Shown here: positions 7,279 through 16,506 of the stretch, one piece after another
How positions within the stretch are numbered: the stretch's first letter is position 1
How the letters are laid out: each line of letters begins with the position of its first letter
Source: Paucibacter sp. KCTC 42545
Lineage (GTDB): Bacteria > Pseudomonadota > Gammaproteobacteria > Burkholderiales > Burkholderiaceae_C
NCBI RefSeq assembly: GCF_001477625.1
Contig: NZ_CP013692.1
Span: 744,001 to 808,000, forward strand
Length of the DNA stretch: 64,000 bases
Reading direction: 5' to 3'
The notes under the pieces: model-generated
Seen by the model: the letters and a program-made list of their open reading frames with translations, nothing else
Told to the model about the DNA's origin: nothing
Databases searched by the model: none
Position numbers and translations under genes: made by a program

Positions 7279-9102
7279 ATGAGCATGCGCCAAACCCTGG
7301 ACTTTCTGCTGAGCGACTGGCTGCACGCGCAAGACCTGAGCTCGCGCGAGCGCTTCGCTGAGCATTCGGCCGAGACCTTTGGCGCGGTGTTGGACAGCTG
7401 CGAGCGCATCGCCGCCGAGAAGTTCGCACCCTTCAACCGCCTCAGCGATGTGGAGGAACCCCGCTTCGACGGCGAGCGGGTGCATCTGCCCGAGCCCACC
7501 GCGCAGGCGGTGCGCGCTTATGCTGAGTCGGGCATGTTGGCGGCCTCGCAAGACTATGACTGGGGCGGCATGCAGCTGCCTTGCGTGGTTGAGATGGCGG
7601 CCAACGCCTTTTTCAGCAAGGCCAGTGTGGCCATGGGCGCTTACGCCATGCTCACCAGCGGCAATGCCAATTTGTTGCTGGCCCATGGCACGCCGATGCA
7701 GCGCGAAGTCTTTGCTCGGCAGGAGTTGGCCGGGCGCTGGTTTGGCACCATGTGCTTGAGCGAGCCGCAGGCGGGCTCAAGCCTTTCTGACATCGTCACC
7801 CGCGCCACGCCGGATGGCGCTGACTTTGCCGTAGACCCGCTCGGGCCGCGCTACCGCCTCAAGGGCAACAAGATGTGGATCTCGGCCGGCGAGCATGAGC
7901 TGGGTGAGAACATCATCCATTTGGTGCTGGCCAAGATCCCGGATGCCGAGGGCCGGCTGATCGCCGGCGCGCGCGGCATCTCTTTGTTCATCGTGCCCAA
8001 GCATTTGGTCAACGCCGAAGCCGAGTTGACCGGCGAGCGCAACGATGTGGCCCTGGCCGGGCTGAATCACAAGCTGGGTTTTCGCGGCACCAGCAATTGC
8101 TTGCTGAACTTTGGCGAGGGGCGCTTTACGCCCGGCGGCGCAGCCGGTGCCATCGGCTATCTGGTGGGCCAGCCCGGCGAGGGCCTGAAGTGCATGTTCC
8201 ACATGATGAACGAGGCCCGCATCGGCGTGGGCTTGGGCGCCGTGATGCTGGGTTACGCCGGCTATGAGGCCAGCCTGGCTTACGCGCGCCAACGCCCGCA
8301 AGGCCGCGCGCTCACCGCCACCGGCAAAGATGCCAGCCAGCCGCAGCGCCCCATCATTGAGCACGCTGATGTGAAGCGCATGCTGCTGGCGCAGAAGAGC
8401 TATGTGGAGGGCGGCCTGGCCCTGGCTCTGTTCTGCGCCCGCTTGGTGGACGAGCAGCACACCGGCACACCGGAGGCAGCGAAAGAAGCGCGCTTGCTGC
8501 TGGAGGTGCTGACGCCCATCGTCAAGAGCTGGCCCAGCGAGTGGTGTGTGGAGGCCAACTCCCTGGCCATCCAGGTGCTGGGCGGCTATGGCTACACGCG
8601 TGACTTCCCCGTTGAGCAGTATTGGCGCGACAACCGCCTCAATATGATTCACGAGGGCACGCACGGCATTCAGGGCCTGGACTTGCTGGGCCGCAAGGTG
8701 ACCATGGATGGGGGGCAGGCCTTGCTGGCACTTGCCGGGCGCATCAACACCAGCGTGCAGCAAGCCTTGCAGGAGCCGAGCCTGGCGGCGCTGGGCAACC
8801 AGCTCGCCGCGGCCCTGGGCCAAGTCGGCGGGGCCACAAAGAAGGCCTGGTCAACGGGACAGCCCGAGGAAGCGCTGGCCAACGCCACACCGTATCTGCA
8901 GGCCTTTGGCCATCTGGTGCTGGCTTGGCTGTGGCTGGATGTGGTGTGCCATTTGGGCGAGCGCGATGAGGAGTTTGCGCGAGGCAAGCGCAGCGCCGCG
9001 CGCTATTTCTTTGCCTATGAGTTGCCCAAGATCGACGCCTGGCTGGGCGTGGTGGCACGGCGCGAAGCGCTGTGCCGGGAGATGCAAGATGAGTGGTTCT
9101 GA
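7279..9102 (+). CDS. Acyl-CoA dehydrogenase, about 600-aa class
   Basis: 607 aa from ATG 7279. It carries the FAD-dependent acyl-CoA dehydrogenase fold: MCLSEPQAGSSLSDI near 157-171, the middle beta domain with GNKMWISAGEHEL, and the C-terminal helical domain with GYGYTRDFPVEQYWRDNR and MIHEGTHGIQGLDL. Glu 459 in IHEGTHG is the expected catalytic base. The length and the C-terminal tail place it with the long DmdC-like/FadE-like enzymes rather than the 380-aa class. It supplies the first beta-oxidation step for the operon. Substrate chain length is not deducible. Confidence 0.93.
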   Translation: MSMRQTLDFLLSDWLHAQDLSSRERFAEHSAETFGAVLDSCERIAAEKFAPFNRLSDVEEPRFDGERVHLPEPTAQAVRAYAESGMLAASQDYDWGGMQLPCVVEMAANAFFSKASVAMGAYAMLTSGNANLLLAHGTPMQREVFARQELAGRWFGTMCLSEPQAGSSLSDIVTRATPDGADFAVDPLGPRYRLKGNKMWISAGEHELGENIIHLVLAKIPDAEGRLIAGARGISLFIVPKHLVNAEAELTGERNDVALAGLNHKLGFRGTSNCLLNFGEGRFTPGGAAGAIGYLVGQPGEGLKCMFHMMNEARIGVGLGAVMLGYAGYEASLAYARQRPQGRALTATGKDASQPQRPIIEHADVKRMLLAQKSYVEGGLALALFCARLVDEQHTGTPEAAKEARLLLEVLTPIVKSWPSEWCVEANSLAIQVLGGYGYTRDFPVEQYWRDNRLNMIHEGTHGIQGLDLLGRKVTMDGGQALLALAGRINTSVQQALQEPSLAALGNQLAAALGQVGGATKKAWSTGQPEEALANATPYLQAFGHLVLAWLWLDVVCHLGERDEEFARGKRSAARYFFAYELPKIDAWLGVVARREALCREMQDEWF

Positions 9103-9144
9103 GCCTGCGGCAAGCACGCAGCGCAGCAGCGCAAGGCTTGAGCG

Positions 9145-9360
9145 ATGAGCCCCAAGGCCATTGCCTGGATCGAGCGCCTGGTGTGGATCTTCATCTACCT
9201 CGGCAGCCTAGCCTTTGTGCTGGGCTTGTTCGTGCTGCGCCAGGGCATTGATGAGCAAATGGGCCAGAGCTTTGGCCTTGCTTTGATGGTGGGCGGCGCG
9301 CTGGGCGCGGCGGTTGGCGTGCTGCTGATCTGGCTGCGTTCGCGGCTCAAGGCCGATTGA
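9145..9360 (+). CDS. Small two-TM membrane protein
   Basis: 71 aa with two hydrophobic helices, residues 10-31 (LVWIFIYLGSLAFVLGLFVL) and about 42-64 (FGLALMVGGALGAAVGVLLIW), and a basic tail RSRLKAD. It lies in the beta-oxidation operon between the dehydrogenase and the SDR gene. The family is unknown to me; proteins of this type are common next to acyl-CoA metabolism genes in Burkholderiales as far as I recall. Confidence 0.7.
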   Translation: MSPKAIAWIERLVWIFIYLGSLAFVLGLFVLRQGIDEQMGQSFGLALMVGGALGAAVGVLLIWLRSRLKAD

Positions 9361-9407
9361 GTCAACAAATTCACTGACGACGTTTAATCTTTTTTGGAGT
9401 GTTCCGC

Positions 9408-10205
9408 ATGACGACAGCCCGCACGGTGCAAAGCCTTTTTGATTTGACCGGCCAGGTGGCCTTGGTCACCGGTGGTTCACGCGGCCTGGGGCTGCAAATC
9501 GCCGAAAGCCTGGGTGAGGCCGGCGCCAAGATCATGCTGTGCTCGCGCAAGGCGGCCGATCTGGAGCAGGCCGTGGCGCATTTGCAAGATCGCGGTATCG
9601 ACGCCCGCTGGATCGCCGCCGATGTGTCCGACGCCGCCGAGGCACAGCGCGTGGTCAACGAAACGCTGGAGCGCCTGGGCCAGATTGACATCCTCATCAA
9701 CAACGCCGGCGCCACCTGGGGTGCGCCCGCTGAGGACCATCCGATCGAGGCTTGGGACAAGGTGATGAACCTCAATGTGCGCAGCCTCTTTGTGATGGCG
9801 CAAGCGGTGGCCAAGCTGAGCATGATTCCGCGCCGCCATGGCCGCATCATCAATGTGGCCTCCATCGCCGGCCTGAGCGGCAACCCCAGCGCGATGAAGA
9901 CGATTGCCTACAACACCAGCAAGGGCGCGGTGGTCAACTTCACCCGCGCGCTGGCGGGGGAGTGGGGCGAGTTTGGCATCACCGTCAATGCCTTGGCGCC
10001 GGGCTTTTTCCCCAGCAAGATGACCAAGGGCTTGCTGGCCGCGCTGGGCGAAGAAAATCTCGCGGCCCATGCGCCGCTGCGCCGCATCGGCGATGACGAA
10101 GACCTCAAGGGCGCTGCGCTCATGTTCGCCTCCGCCGCAGGCAAGCACATCACCGGCCAGATCCTGGCGGTGGACGGTGGCGTCAGCGCGGTGCACGGCG
10201 CATGA
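9408..10205 (+). CDS. Short-chain dehydrogenase/reductase (SDR)
   Basis: 265 aa. The ATG at 9408 is chosen because GGAG lies eight bases upstream; a GTG nine bases earlier would overlap that site. The Rossmann cofactor motif TGGSRGLG (near 23-30), the NNAGA block and the catalytic Tyr 168/Lys 172 pair (YNTSK) are intact. The C-terminal ITGQILAVDGG is typical of 3-oxoacyl-ACP/CoA reductase-like SDRs. The following thioesterase overlaps it by an ATGA, so both are translated together in the beta-oxidation operon. The substrate is unknown but probably a 3-hydroxyacyl thioester or alcohol. Confidence 0.88.
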   Translation: MTTARTVQSLFDLTGQVALVTGGSRGLGLQIAESLGEAGAKIMLCSRKAADLEQAVAHLQDRGIDARWIAADVSDAAEAQRVVNETLERLGQIDILINNAGATWGAPAEDHPIEAWDKVMNLNVRSLFVMAQAVAKLSMIPRRHGRIINVASIAGLSGNPSAMKTIAYNTSKGAVVNFTRALAGEWGEFGITVNALAPGFFPSKMTKGLLAALGEENLAAHAPLRRIGDDEDLKGAALMFASAAGKHITGQILAVDGGVSAVHGA

Positions 10206-10717
10206 GCGAGGCCGACAGCAATCCCGTGAAGTCAGCGGAGTCTGGCCCGCTGCCCTTCCCGGTGCACATCCCCTTCGTCGAGGACTTGGGTCTGAGCTTG
10301 CACGCCCTGGGCGGCGGCGCGGCGGAGTTGCGGGTTGACCTGAGCGAGAAACATCACAACTCATTTGCCGTGGCGCACGGCGGGCTTTTGATGACCATGC
10401 TGGATGTAGCGATGGCGCATGCCGCGCGCAGCGTGCACATGGATCAACCCGGCATGGGGCCGGGCGTGGTCACGGTGGAGATGAAGACCTCCTTCATGCG
10501 CCCGGGCGAGGGCGAGTTGCGGGCCGTGGGCAAGCTCTTGCACAGCTCGGCCACCTTGGCCTTTTGCGAGGGCTCCATCTTCACGGCGGACGGCCGGCTC
10601 TGCGCCCATGCCACCGCCACCTTCAAATACATCAAGGCCCTGCCGGGTCAGGGCAGGGCCTTGAAGGCTTTGCAGCGTAAGGCGCAGGATTCGGCGGATT
10701 CATCATCGGCCGACTGA
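10202..10717 (+). CDS. PaaI-type hotdog thioesterase
   Basis: 171 aa. Hotdog-fold features: HHNSFAVAHGGLLMTMLDVAMAHAAR near 56-81, with the HGG element seen in PaaI/YiiD thioesterases, and VVTVEMKTSFMRPG in the second half. The C-terminal 25 residues are low-complexity. It would release free acids from CoA thioesters. Start and upstream stop overlap (ATGA), so it is the last gene of the operon. Downstream, 10706-10747 holds three near-repeats of TCGGCCGAYTGA able to fold into a hairpin between convergent genes. Confidence 0.88.
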   Translation: MSEADSNPVKSAESGPLPFPVHIPFVEDLGLSLHALGGGAAELRVDLSEKHHNSFAVAHGGLLMTMLDVAMAHAARSVHMDQPGMGPGVVTVEMKTSFMRPGEGELRAVGKLLHSSATLAFCEGSIFTADGRLCAHATATFKYIKALPGQGRALKALQRKAQDSADSSSAD

Positions 10718-10755
10718 ACTTGGCCGATTGAGTTCGGCCGATTCAGACAGCCTGC

Positions 10756-12309
10756 TCAGCGGGTCTTGAAGAAGGCCACCGCCCCCACCAGTTGATCGGC
10801 CTGCTGGCGCAAGCTCTCTGCGGCGGCGGCGCTTTCCTCCACCAGAGCGGCGTTTTGCTGGGTCACCTTGTCCATCTGGGTGATGGCCTCGCCGACTTGT
10901 GAGATGCCCAGGCTTTGCTCGGTGCTGGAGGCGCTGATCTCGCCGACGATATCGGTCACTCGCTTGATCGAGCCGACGATCTCGGTCATGGTTTCACCGG
11001 CCTTGTCCACCAACACCGTGCCTTGCTCGACCCGCTCGACGCTGGCATTGATCAAGTTCTTGATCTCTTTCGCCGCTTCCGCGCTGCGCTGCGCCAGGCT
11101 GCGCACTTCGGAGGCCACCACCGCGAAACCGCGCCCTTGCTCGCCCGCGCGGGCGGCCTCGACGGCGGCGTTCAGGGCCAGGATATTGGTCTGGAAGGCA
11201 ATGCCGTCGATCACCGAGATGATGTCGGAGATGCGCTTGGAGCTGTCATTGATGCCCTTCATCGTCTCCACCACCTCGCCCACCACATGGCCGCCGCGTG
11301 TGGCCACTTGCGATGCATTCAGGGCGAGCTGATTGGCTTGCTTGGCGTTGTCGGCGTTATTGCGCACGGTGGAGCTGAGTTGGTCCATGGTGGCGGCGGT
11401 TTGTTCCAGCGCGCTGGCTTGCTCTTCGGTGCGTTGGCTCAGGTCGGCATTGCCCTGGGCAATTTCGCCACTGCCGGTGGCCACGTTCTCGGCATTGGAG
11501 CGCACGGTGGCCACGATGTCGCGCAGGCGCAGGCGCATGCCTTCGAGGGCTTGCAGCAGTTGGCTGGTTTCGTTGCGGCCCTCGGCATGCAGGGCAATGC
11601 TCATATCGCCGCCGCTCATGGCGCCGGCCACTTCGGCGGCGCGCGCCAAGGGCACGGTCACCTGGCGGCTGATGAACCAGCCCAGGCCAATGCCTAGGCC
11701 CATGCCCAGCGCGATCAGCAAGACGGAGATATTGCGGCTGCTGTCGTAGATGGCGTCGTTGTCGTCGGAGGTTTGCTTGGCCACTGCTTCTTTGGTGGAG
11801 CTCAGGGTCGACATCAGTTCTTGTATGCGGCCGGTTTGTTTGGCGGCATCGCCGAACAGATAGTCTGAGGCATCGGTCGCGTCCACCAGGGGTGCGCTCA
11901 AAGTCAGCTTTTCGAGTTTGACAATGACCGCTTCATAGCCGGCCCATTCAGACTGAAGCTGGCGCATTTGCTCCTTGCCCTTTTCGGTCCAGAACAGCGG
12001 CACGGCTTTGTCGATATTGCTTTTGGCTTCCTTTACCGCCTTTTGCACCTGTTCCTGCGCCTGTTTGCGTGCGTCCATCGAGGGCGCCAACAAGGCGGCG
12101 CGCACCGCGCGCCCGGCCAGGGCGATATCTGTTTTCGCTTCCTTGACCAGCGAGAGCCCCACCAGCTCGCGCTCATAAAGCAGGGTGTCGGCATCGTTGA
12201 TGCGGCCCATCTGCAGCACCGCAAACAGGCCGACCAAAGCCATCACGGTGGTGACGATCACAAAGGCACCGATCAGCTGGGTCGAGAGTCGGTAGTCAGA
12301 TAAACGCAT
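10756..12309 (-). CDS. Methyl-accepting chemotaxis protein
   Basis: 517 aa. TM1 is at about 10-30 ([21 protein letters not shown]), followed by a four-helix-bundle periplasmic sensor of about 150 residues, TM2 near 190-210 ([20 protein letters not shown]), HAMP, and the methyl-accepting signalling domain with the hairpin tip [17 protein letters not shown] and [20 protein letters not shown]. The protein ends AVAFFKTR without the pentapeptide CheR tether. ATG at 12309 has a perfect AGGAGG. The ligand is unknown. It stands alone, convergent with the beta-oxidation operon, with no other chemotaxis genes nearby. Confidence 0.95.
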   Translation of the reverse strand: MRLSDYRLSTQLIGAFVIVTTVMALVGLFAVLQMGRINDADTLLYERELVGLSLVKEAKTDIALAGRAVRAALLAPSMDARKQAQEQVQKAVKEAKSNIDKAVPLFWTEKGKEQMRQLQSEWAGYEAVIVKLEKLTLSAPLVDATDASDYLFGDAAKQTGRIQELMSTLSSTKEAVAKQTSDDNDAIYDSSRNISVLLIALGMGLGIGLGWFISRQVTVPLARAAEVAGAMSGGDMSIALHAEGRNETSQLLQALEGMRLRLRDIVATVRSNAENVATGSGEIAQGNADLSQRTEEQASALEQTAATMDQLSSTVRNNADNAKQANQLALNASQVATRGGHVVGEVVETMKGINDSSKRISDIISVIDGIAFQTNILALNAAVEAARAGEQGRGFAVVASEVRSLAQRSAEAAKEIKNLINASVERVEQGTVLVDKAGETMTEIVGSIKRVTDIVGEISASSTEQSLGISQVGEAITQMDKVTQQNAALVEESAAAAESLRQQADQLVGAVAFFKTR

Positions 12310-12716
12310 GCTGTCCTCCTGGGTACTGGGGCGGTCGTGGTTCAGCGTGAGCTGAAAGGTCGGAGCGAGTCGGCGAGTGAGCAGGTGGCGAGCTCAGCAG
12401 CGGCCTTGATGCCGCTGAGCCCAGGCCATTCTAGGCATGGCTTGACGGCGATGGCAGACCCTTTTGGACCGGTCTTCACCCCGTATTTCGCCATTACTTG
12501 GGCCTCATCGCAAGCCGCTAAAACTGTGTCAAACCCATTTCTATCGACCGAGCGCGGCGTTTCTTTAAGGGTTGCTTGGAAAGGACATAGCTGGGGATCG
12601 CCAGCCTAGGCGCCCGGCTCGTGCCCTTGTCGCTGAAGGGACGCCAGCCGCATTCAGCTCGTGGTTCAATCAGCCGCATTCTTTCCCCACAAACCCAAGA
12701 AGCAGGAGAACGCCCC
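12310..12716. other. 407-bp intergenic region, no gene seen
   Basis: This is the divergent promoter region between the MCP gene and the CurA-like reductase. A TTGACA occurs on the minus strand (12527-12532), but no matching -10 hexamer was found at 16-18 bp, and no convincing sigma-28 promoter for the MCP was seen. The overlapping plus-strand frame at 12337 has no ribosome binding site. Confidence 0.4.
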
Positions 12717-13739
12717 ATGAGCCAAGCCATCAACCGCCAGATCGTGCTGGCCTCGCGCCCGAGCGGCGAGCCCAGTGCCGCCAATTTCCGCCTGGTGGAG
12801 ACACCTGTGCCCGAGCTGGCCGAAGGCCAGGTGCTGGTGCGCAACCACTTCCTCAGCCTCGACCCCTATATGCGCGGCCGCATGAATGACGGCAAGAGCT
12901 ATGCCGACCCCCAGCCGCTGGACGCGGTGATGCTGGGCGGCACCGCCGGTGAGGTGGTGGCCAGCAAGAACAGCGCCTTCGCCGTGGGCGACAAGGTGGT
13001 GGGCATGGGCGGCTGGCAAGAGTATTTCGTCGTCGACGCGGCCCAGCGCGGCGTCTTGCAAAAGGTGGACACGACACACATCCCCTTGTCCGCCTACCTG
13101 GGCGCCGTCGGCATGCCCGGCGTGACCGGCTGGTACGGCCTGGTGAAGATCATCAACCCCAAGGCCGGTGAAACCGTGGTGGTGAGTGCCGCCAGCGGCG
13201 CCGTAGGTGGCGTGGTGGGCCAACTGGCCAAGGCACGCGGTGCACGCGCAGTGGGCCTGGCCGGTGGTGCAGACAAATGCCGCTATGTGGTGGAAGAGCT
13301 CGGCTTCGATGAATGCATCGACTACAAGCAGCACCCCGATGTGAAGTCGCTGAATGCCGCACTGAAGGCAGCCTGCCCCAAGGGCGTGGACGGCTATTTT
13401 GAAAACGTCGGCGGCATGATTCTGGACACGGTGATGCTGCGCGCCAATGCCTTCAGCCGTATTGCCATGTGCGGCATGATCGCCGGCTACAACGGCGAGC
13501 CCATTCCGATGGCCGCGCCGCAGCTGATCCTGGTCAACCGCATGAAGGTGGAAGGCTTCATCGTCAGCGAGCACATGGACGTCTGGCCCGAAGCGCTCAA
13601 GGAGCTGGGCGGCCTGGTGGCCACCGGCCGCTTGAAGTACCGCGAATCGCTGGCCGAAGGTATTGCCAGCGCGCCGGAAGCCTTCCTGGGCTTGCTCAAG
13701 GGCCGCAACTTCGGCAAGCAGTTGGTCAAGCTGGTGTGA
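12717..13739 (+). CDS. NADP-dependent oxidoreductase, CurA/prostaglandin-reductase type
   Basis: 340 aa from ATG 12717 (AGGAGAA upstream). This medium-chain dehydrogenase/reductase lacks zinc ligands. The N-terminal catalytic domain has LSLDPYMRGRMND, typical of the leukotriene B4 dehydrogenase/CurA group; the cofactor domain has VVVSAASGAVGGVVGQLAK near 157-175 and GGADKC downstream. It probably reduces alpha,beta-unsaturated carbonyl compounds with NADPH. The next gene starts in its stop codon (TGATG), so the two are co-translated, and an SDR gene follows. Confidence 0.9.
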   Translation: MSQAINRQIVLASRPSGEPSAANFRLVETPVPELAEGQVLVRNHFLSLDPYMRGRMNDGKSYADPQPLDAVMLGGTAGEVVASKNSAFAVGDKVVGMGGWQEYFVVDAAQRGVLQKVDTTHIPLSAYLGAVGMPGVTGWYGLVKIINPKAGETVVVSAASGAVGGVVGQLAKARGARAVGLAGGADKCRYVVEELGFDECIDYKQHPDVKSLNAALKAACPKGVDGYFENVGGMILDTVMLRANAFSRIAMCGMIAGYNGEPIPMAAPQLILVNRMKVEGFIVSEHMDVWPEALKELGGLVATGRLKYRESLAEGIASAPEAFLGLLKGRNFGKQLVKLV

Positions 13740-14200
13740 TGGCGGAACTGACCTGGCACTGTGAGCGTCTAACTGCACTCAGCGCACCGCAGCTCTACCA
13801 AATCCTGGCGCTGCGTGCGCGAGTGTTTGTGCTGGAGCAGCAGTGCGTTTATCTGGACCCGGACGGGCTTGACCTGCAGGCCTGGCATTTGCGCGGCCTC
13901 AATGAGGCCGGTGAATTGCAGGCCTATGCCCGGCTGCTGCCGCCGGGGCTTAAAGGCCCCGAGCAGACCGAGCCGGCCATTGGCCGTGTGCTGACGGCGC
14001 CCGAGGCGCGCGGCCAAGGCCAGGGCCAGCAGCTGATGAGCCAGGCCGTGGCCGAGGGCCGGCGCCTCTGGCCGGGCTTAGCCCTGGTGCTGAGTGCGCA
14101 AGCCCATCTGCAGCGCTTTTACGCCGGCTTCGGCTTTGTGCCGATCTCTGATGTGTACGACGAAGACGGTATTGCCCATATCGACATGCGTTTGCCCTGA
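13739..14200 (+). CDS. ElaA-family GNAT N-acetyltransferase
   Basis: 153 aa. The opening LYQILALRARVFVLEQQCVY-DPDGLD matches the ElaA signature (L-LR-VFV-EQ--Y-D-D--D). The acetyl-CoA-binding loop is RGQGQGQQLM near 99-108, and the C-terminus ends IAHIDMRLP. The start ATG overlaps the upstream stop as TGATG, indicating translational coupling with the CurA-like reductase. The acceptor substrate is not known for the family. Confidence 0.88.
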   Translation: MAELTWHCERLTALSAPQLYQILALRARVFVLEQQCVYLDPDGLDLQAWHLRGLNEAGELQAYARLLPPGLKGPEQTEPAIGRVLTAPEARGQGQGQQLMSQAVAEGRRLWPGLALVLSAQAHLQRFYAGFGFVPISDVYDEDGIAHIDMRLP

Positions 14201-14210
14201 GGGGCCAAGG

Positions 14211-15113
14211 ATGACTATGAAGAACTGCTCAGGCCAAACGGCCGTGATCACCGGCGCTGCCTCGGGCTTCGGCCTGGAAGTGGCGCGTATTGCTGCGGCG
14301 CGCGGCATGAATTTGGTGCTGTGCGATGTGCAGGCCGATGCCCTGGAGGCCGCGGCGGCTGAGTTTGAAGGCCGGCCCATGCTGGTGCAGCGGGTGGATG
14401 TCAGCAAGGCGGCCGAGATGGAAGCCTTGGCTGCCGCCGTCAAGCAGCGTTTCGGCGCCCCGCATTTCGTCTTCAACAATGCCGGCGTCGGCTCGGGTGG
14501 CTTGGTGTGGGAAAACACCCTGGCCGACTGGGAGTGGGTGCTGGGCGTGAATCTGATGGGTGTGGTGCACGGCGTGCGCCTGTTCACGCCCATGATGCTG
14601 GAGGCCGCCGCGGCCGACCCGGCTTATGAAGGCCATATCGTCAACACCGCCTCGATGGCCGGCATGGTCAATGCGCCGAATATGGGTGTGTACAACGTCA
14701 GCAAGCATGCCGTTGTGTCGCTGAGCGAAACGCTCTATCAAGACCTGGCCCTCGTCAGCAGCCAGGTGCATGCCGCCGTGCTGTGCCCCTTCTTTGTGCC
14801 CACCGGCATTTCGCAAAGCCACCGCAACCGCCCGGGCGAGTTTGCGGCGACCAAGCCGACTAAGAGCCAGCTGGTGTCGCAAGCCATGAGCGACAAGGCA
14901 GTTTCCTCCGGCAAGGTCACTGCGGCGGAAGTGGCGGCCATGGTGTTTGCGGCGGTGGATGAGCAGCAGTTCTATATCTTCAGCCACCCCAAGGTGCTGG
15001 CCGGCGTGCAGACCCGGCTGGAAGACGTGATGCAGCTGCGCAATCCGACCAGCCCCTTCATCGACAAGCCCGAGCTCGGCGAGCAAATCAAAGCCTTGTT
15101 GAAAGCTTCTTGA
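14211..15113 (+). CDS. Short-chain dehydrogenase/reductase
   Basis: 300 aa from ATG 14211; an ATG six bases later is equally plausible. The cofactor motif is TGAASGFG near 13-20, followed by CDVQAD (an NAD-type acidic residue after beta-2), NNAGVG, and the catalytic YNVSK near 163-167. The extended C-terminal part with CPFFVPTGI resembles larger SDRs of oxidoreductase type. It sits third in a run after the CurA-like reductase and the acetyltransferase. The substrate is unknown. Confidence 0.88.
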   Translation: MTMKNCSGQTAVITGAASGFGLEVARIAAARGMNLVLCDVQADALEAAAAEFEGRPMLVQRVDVSKAAEMEALAAAVKQRFGAPHFVFNNAGVGSGGLVWENTLADWEWVLGVNLMGVVHGVRLFTPMMLEAAAADPAYEGHIVNTASMAGMVNAPNMGVYNVSKHAVVSLSETLYQDLALVSSQVHAAVLCPFFVPTGISQSHRNRPGEFAATKPTKSQLVSQAMSDKAVSSGKVTAAEVAAMVFAAVDEQQFYIFSHPKVLAGVQTRLEDVMQLRNPTSPFIDKPELGEQIKALLKAS

Positions 15114-15174
15114 GCCGGGGCGGGGCGAATCTGGCACACTCGCAGCCCCCCATGCCCCAGCCAGAAAGCGCCAG

Positions 15175-16449
15175 ATGTCCCAGCCAGCCCCCACCAAATC
15201 CGCCATCGTCATCGGCGGCGGCCCTGCCGGACTGATGGCGGCCGAGCGCCTGCGCGCCGCGGGCTTGGATGTCGAGCTCTTCGATGCCATGCCCTCGGTG
15301 GGGCGCAAATTCCTGCTGGCCGGCAAGGGTGGGCTGAACCTGACCCACTCCGAAGACCGCCCGGTGTTCGACCAGCGTTTCGCCGAGCGCGCACCCGAAG
15401 TAGCCCGCTGGCTGGACAAGCTAGACGGCCCCGGCCTGCGCGGCTGGGCGGCCAAGCTGGGGGTGGAAACCTTTGTCGGCAGCTCGGGCCGGGTCTTCCC
15501 GGTCAGCCTGAAGGCCGCGCCGCTTTTGCGCGCCTGGCTGCATCGCCTGCGCGAAGCTGGCGTGCGCTTTTCGATGCGCCAGCGCTGGCAGGGTTGGGCG
15601 GCTGATGGCCAGAGCCTGCGTTTTTTGAATGCCGATGGGCAGGAGCGTCTGGTGCGCGCCGATGTGCTGGTGCTGGCGCTGGGCGGGGCCTCATGGCCGC
15701 AGCTGGGCTCTGACGCAGCTTGGCTGCCGCTGCTGAGCGCCCGCGCCGTGGGCGTGGCGCCACTGCGTGCCGCCAACTGCGGTTTTGATTTGGGCCCACG
15801 CCGCGCTGGCGCGGAAGAGCCGGGCTGGAGCGCGCTGTTCGCCAGCAAGTTCGCCGGCCTGCCGATCAAGCCGGTGGCCTTGCATTTCCAGGGCCAGGGT
15901 GGCCGGCAGTTTGCGCGCCAGGGTGAGTTCGTGGTGACGGCCAGCGGCATTGAAGGCTCGCTGGTTTATGCCGCGTCCAGCCTTTTGCGCGAGGAGATTG
16001 CCGAATTCGGTTCGGCCACCGTTCATCTTGATTTGCTGCCCGACCGCAGCGAAGATTTTGTCGCCGCCGAAGTGGCGCGCCCACGGGGCCCGCGCTCGCT
16101 GTCCACCCATCTGAAGAGCCGTTTGGGCATCGAAGGCCTGAAGGCCGGCCTGCTGCATGAAGTCTTGAGCAAGGAAGAGTACAACGACCCCGTGCATCTG
16201 GCCCGCACCCTCAAGCGCCTGCCGCTGACGCTGCGCGCCACCCGCCCGGTGGCCGAAGCCATCAGCACCGCCGGCGGCGTGCGATTGGAAGAGCTGGATG
16301 AGCGCCTGATGCTCAAGGCCTTGCCGGGCGTGTTTTGCGCCGGCGAGATGCTGGACTGGGAGGCGCCGACCGGCGGCTATCTGCTGACCGCCAGCATGGC
16401 CAGCGGCGCAGTGGCGGGCGAGGGCGCGGCGGCATTCGCTCGCGCTTGA
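15175..16449 (+). CDS. HI0933-like flavoprotein (TIGR03862 type)
   Basis: 424 aa. The N-terminal dinucleotide motif is VIGGGPAGLMAAERLRAAG (residues 11-29), followed by GRKFLLAGKGGLNLTHSE, a signature of the HI0933/YhiN flavoproteins. The C-terminus has PGVFCAGEMLDWEAPTGGY, the second FAD-contact region, and ends with a helix LTASMASGAVAGEGAA. It is predicted to bind FAD and a nicotinamide cofactor; the physiological role of the family is unproven. It is the last gene of the plus-strand run before the convergent ribonuclease gene. Confidence 0.9.
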   Translation: MSQPAPTKSAIVIGGGPAGLMAAERLRAAGLDVELFDAMPSVGRKFLLAGKGGLNLTHSEDRPVFDQRFAERAPEVARWLDKLDGPGLRGWAAKLGVETFVGSSGRVFPVSLKAAPLLRAWLHRLREAGVRFSMRQRWQGWAADGQSLRFLNADGQERLVRADVLVLALGGASWPQLGSDAAWLPLLSARAVGVAPLRAANCGFDLGPRRAGAEEPGWSALFASKFAGLPIKPVALHFQGQGGRQFARQGEFVVTASGIEGSLVYAASSLLREEIAEFGSATVHLDLLPDRSEDFVAAEVARPRGPRSLSTHLKSRLGIEGLKAGLLHEVLSKEEYNDPVHLARTLKRLPLTLRATRPVAEAISTAGGVRLEELDERLMLKALPGVFCAGEMLDWEAPTGGYLLTASMASGAVAGEGAAAFARA

Positions 16450-16506
16450 GTCGGTGGGGCCGGCTGGGCCAGAGTGCTCACTTGCCGCAATGGCGGCAGT
16501 GCATCC

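Noticed and set aside
12310-12716. Possible sigma-28 promoter for the chemotaxis receptor
   Set aside because: No TAAA-N15-GCCGATAA-like sequence was found; a lone TTGACA has no -10 at proper spacing.
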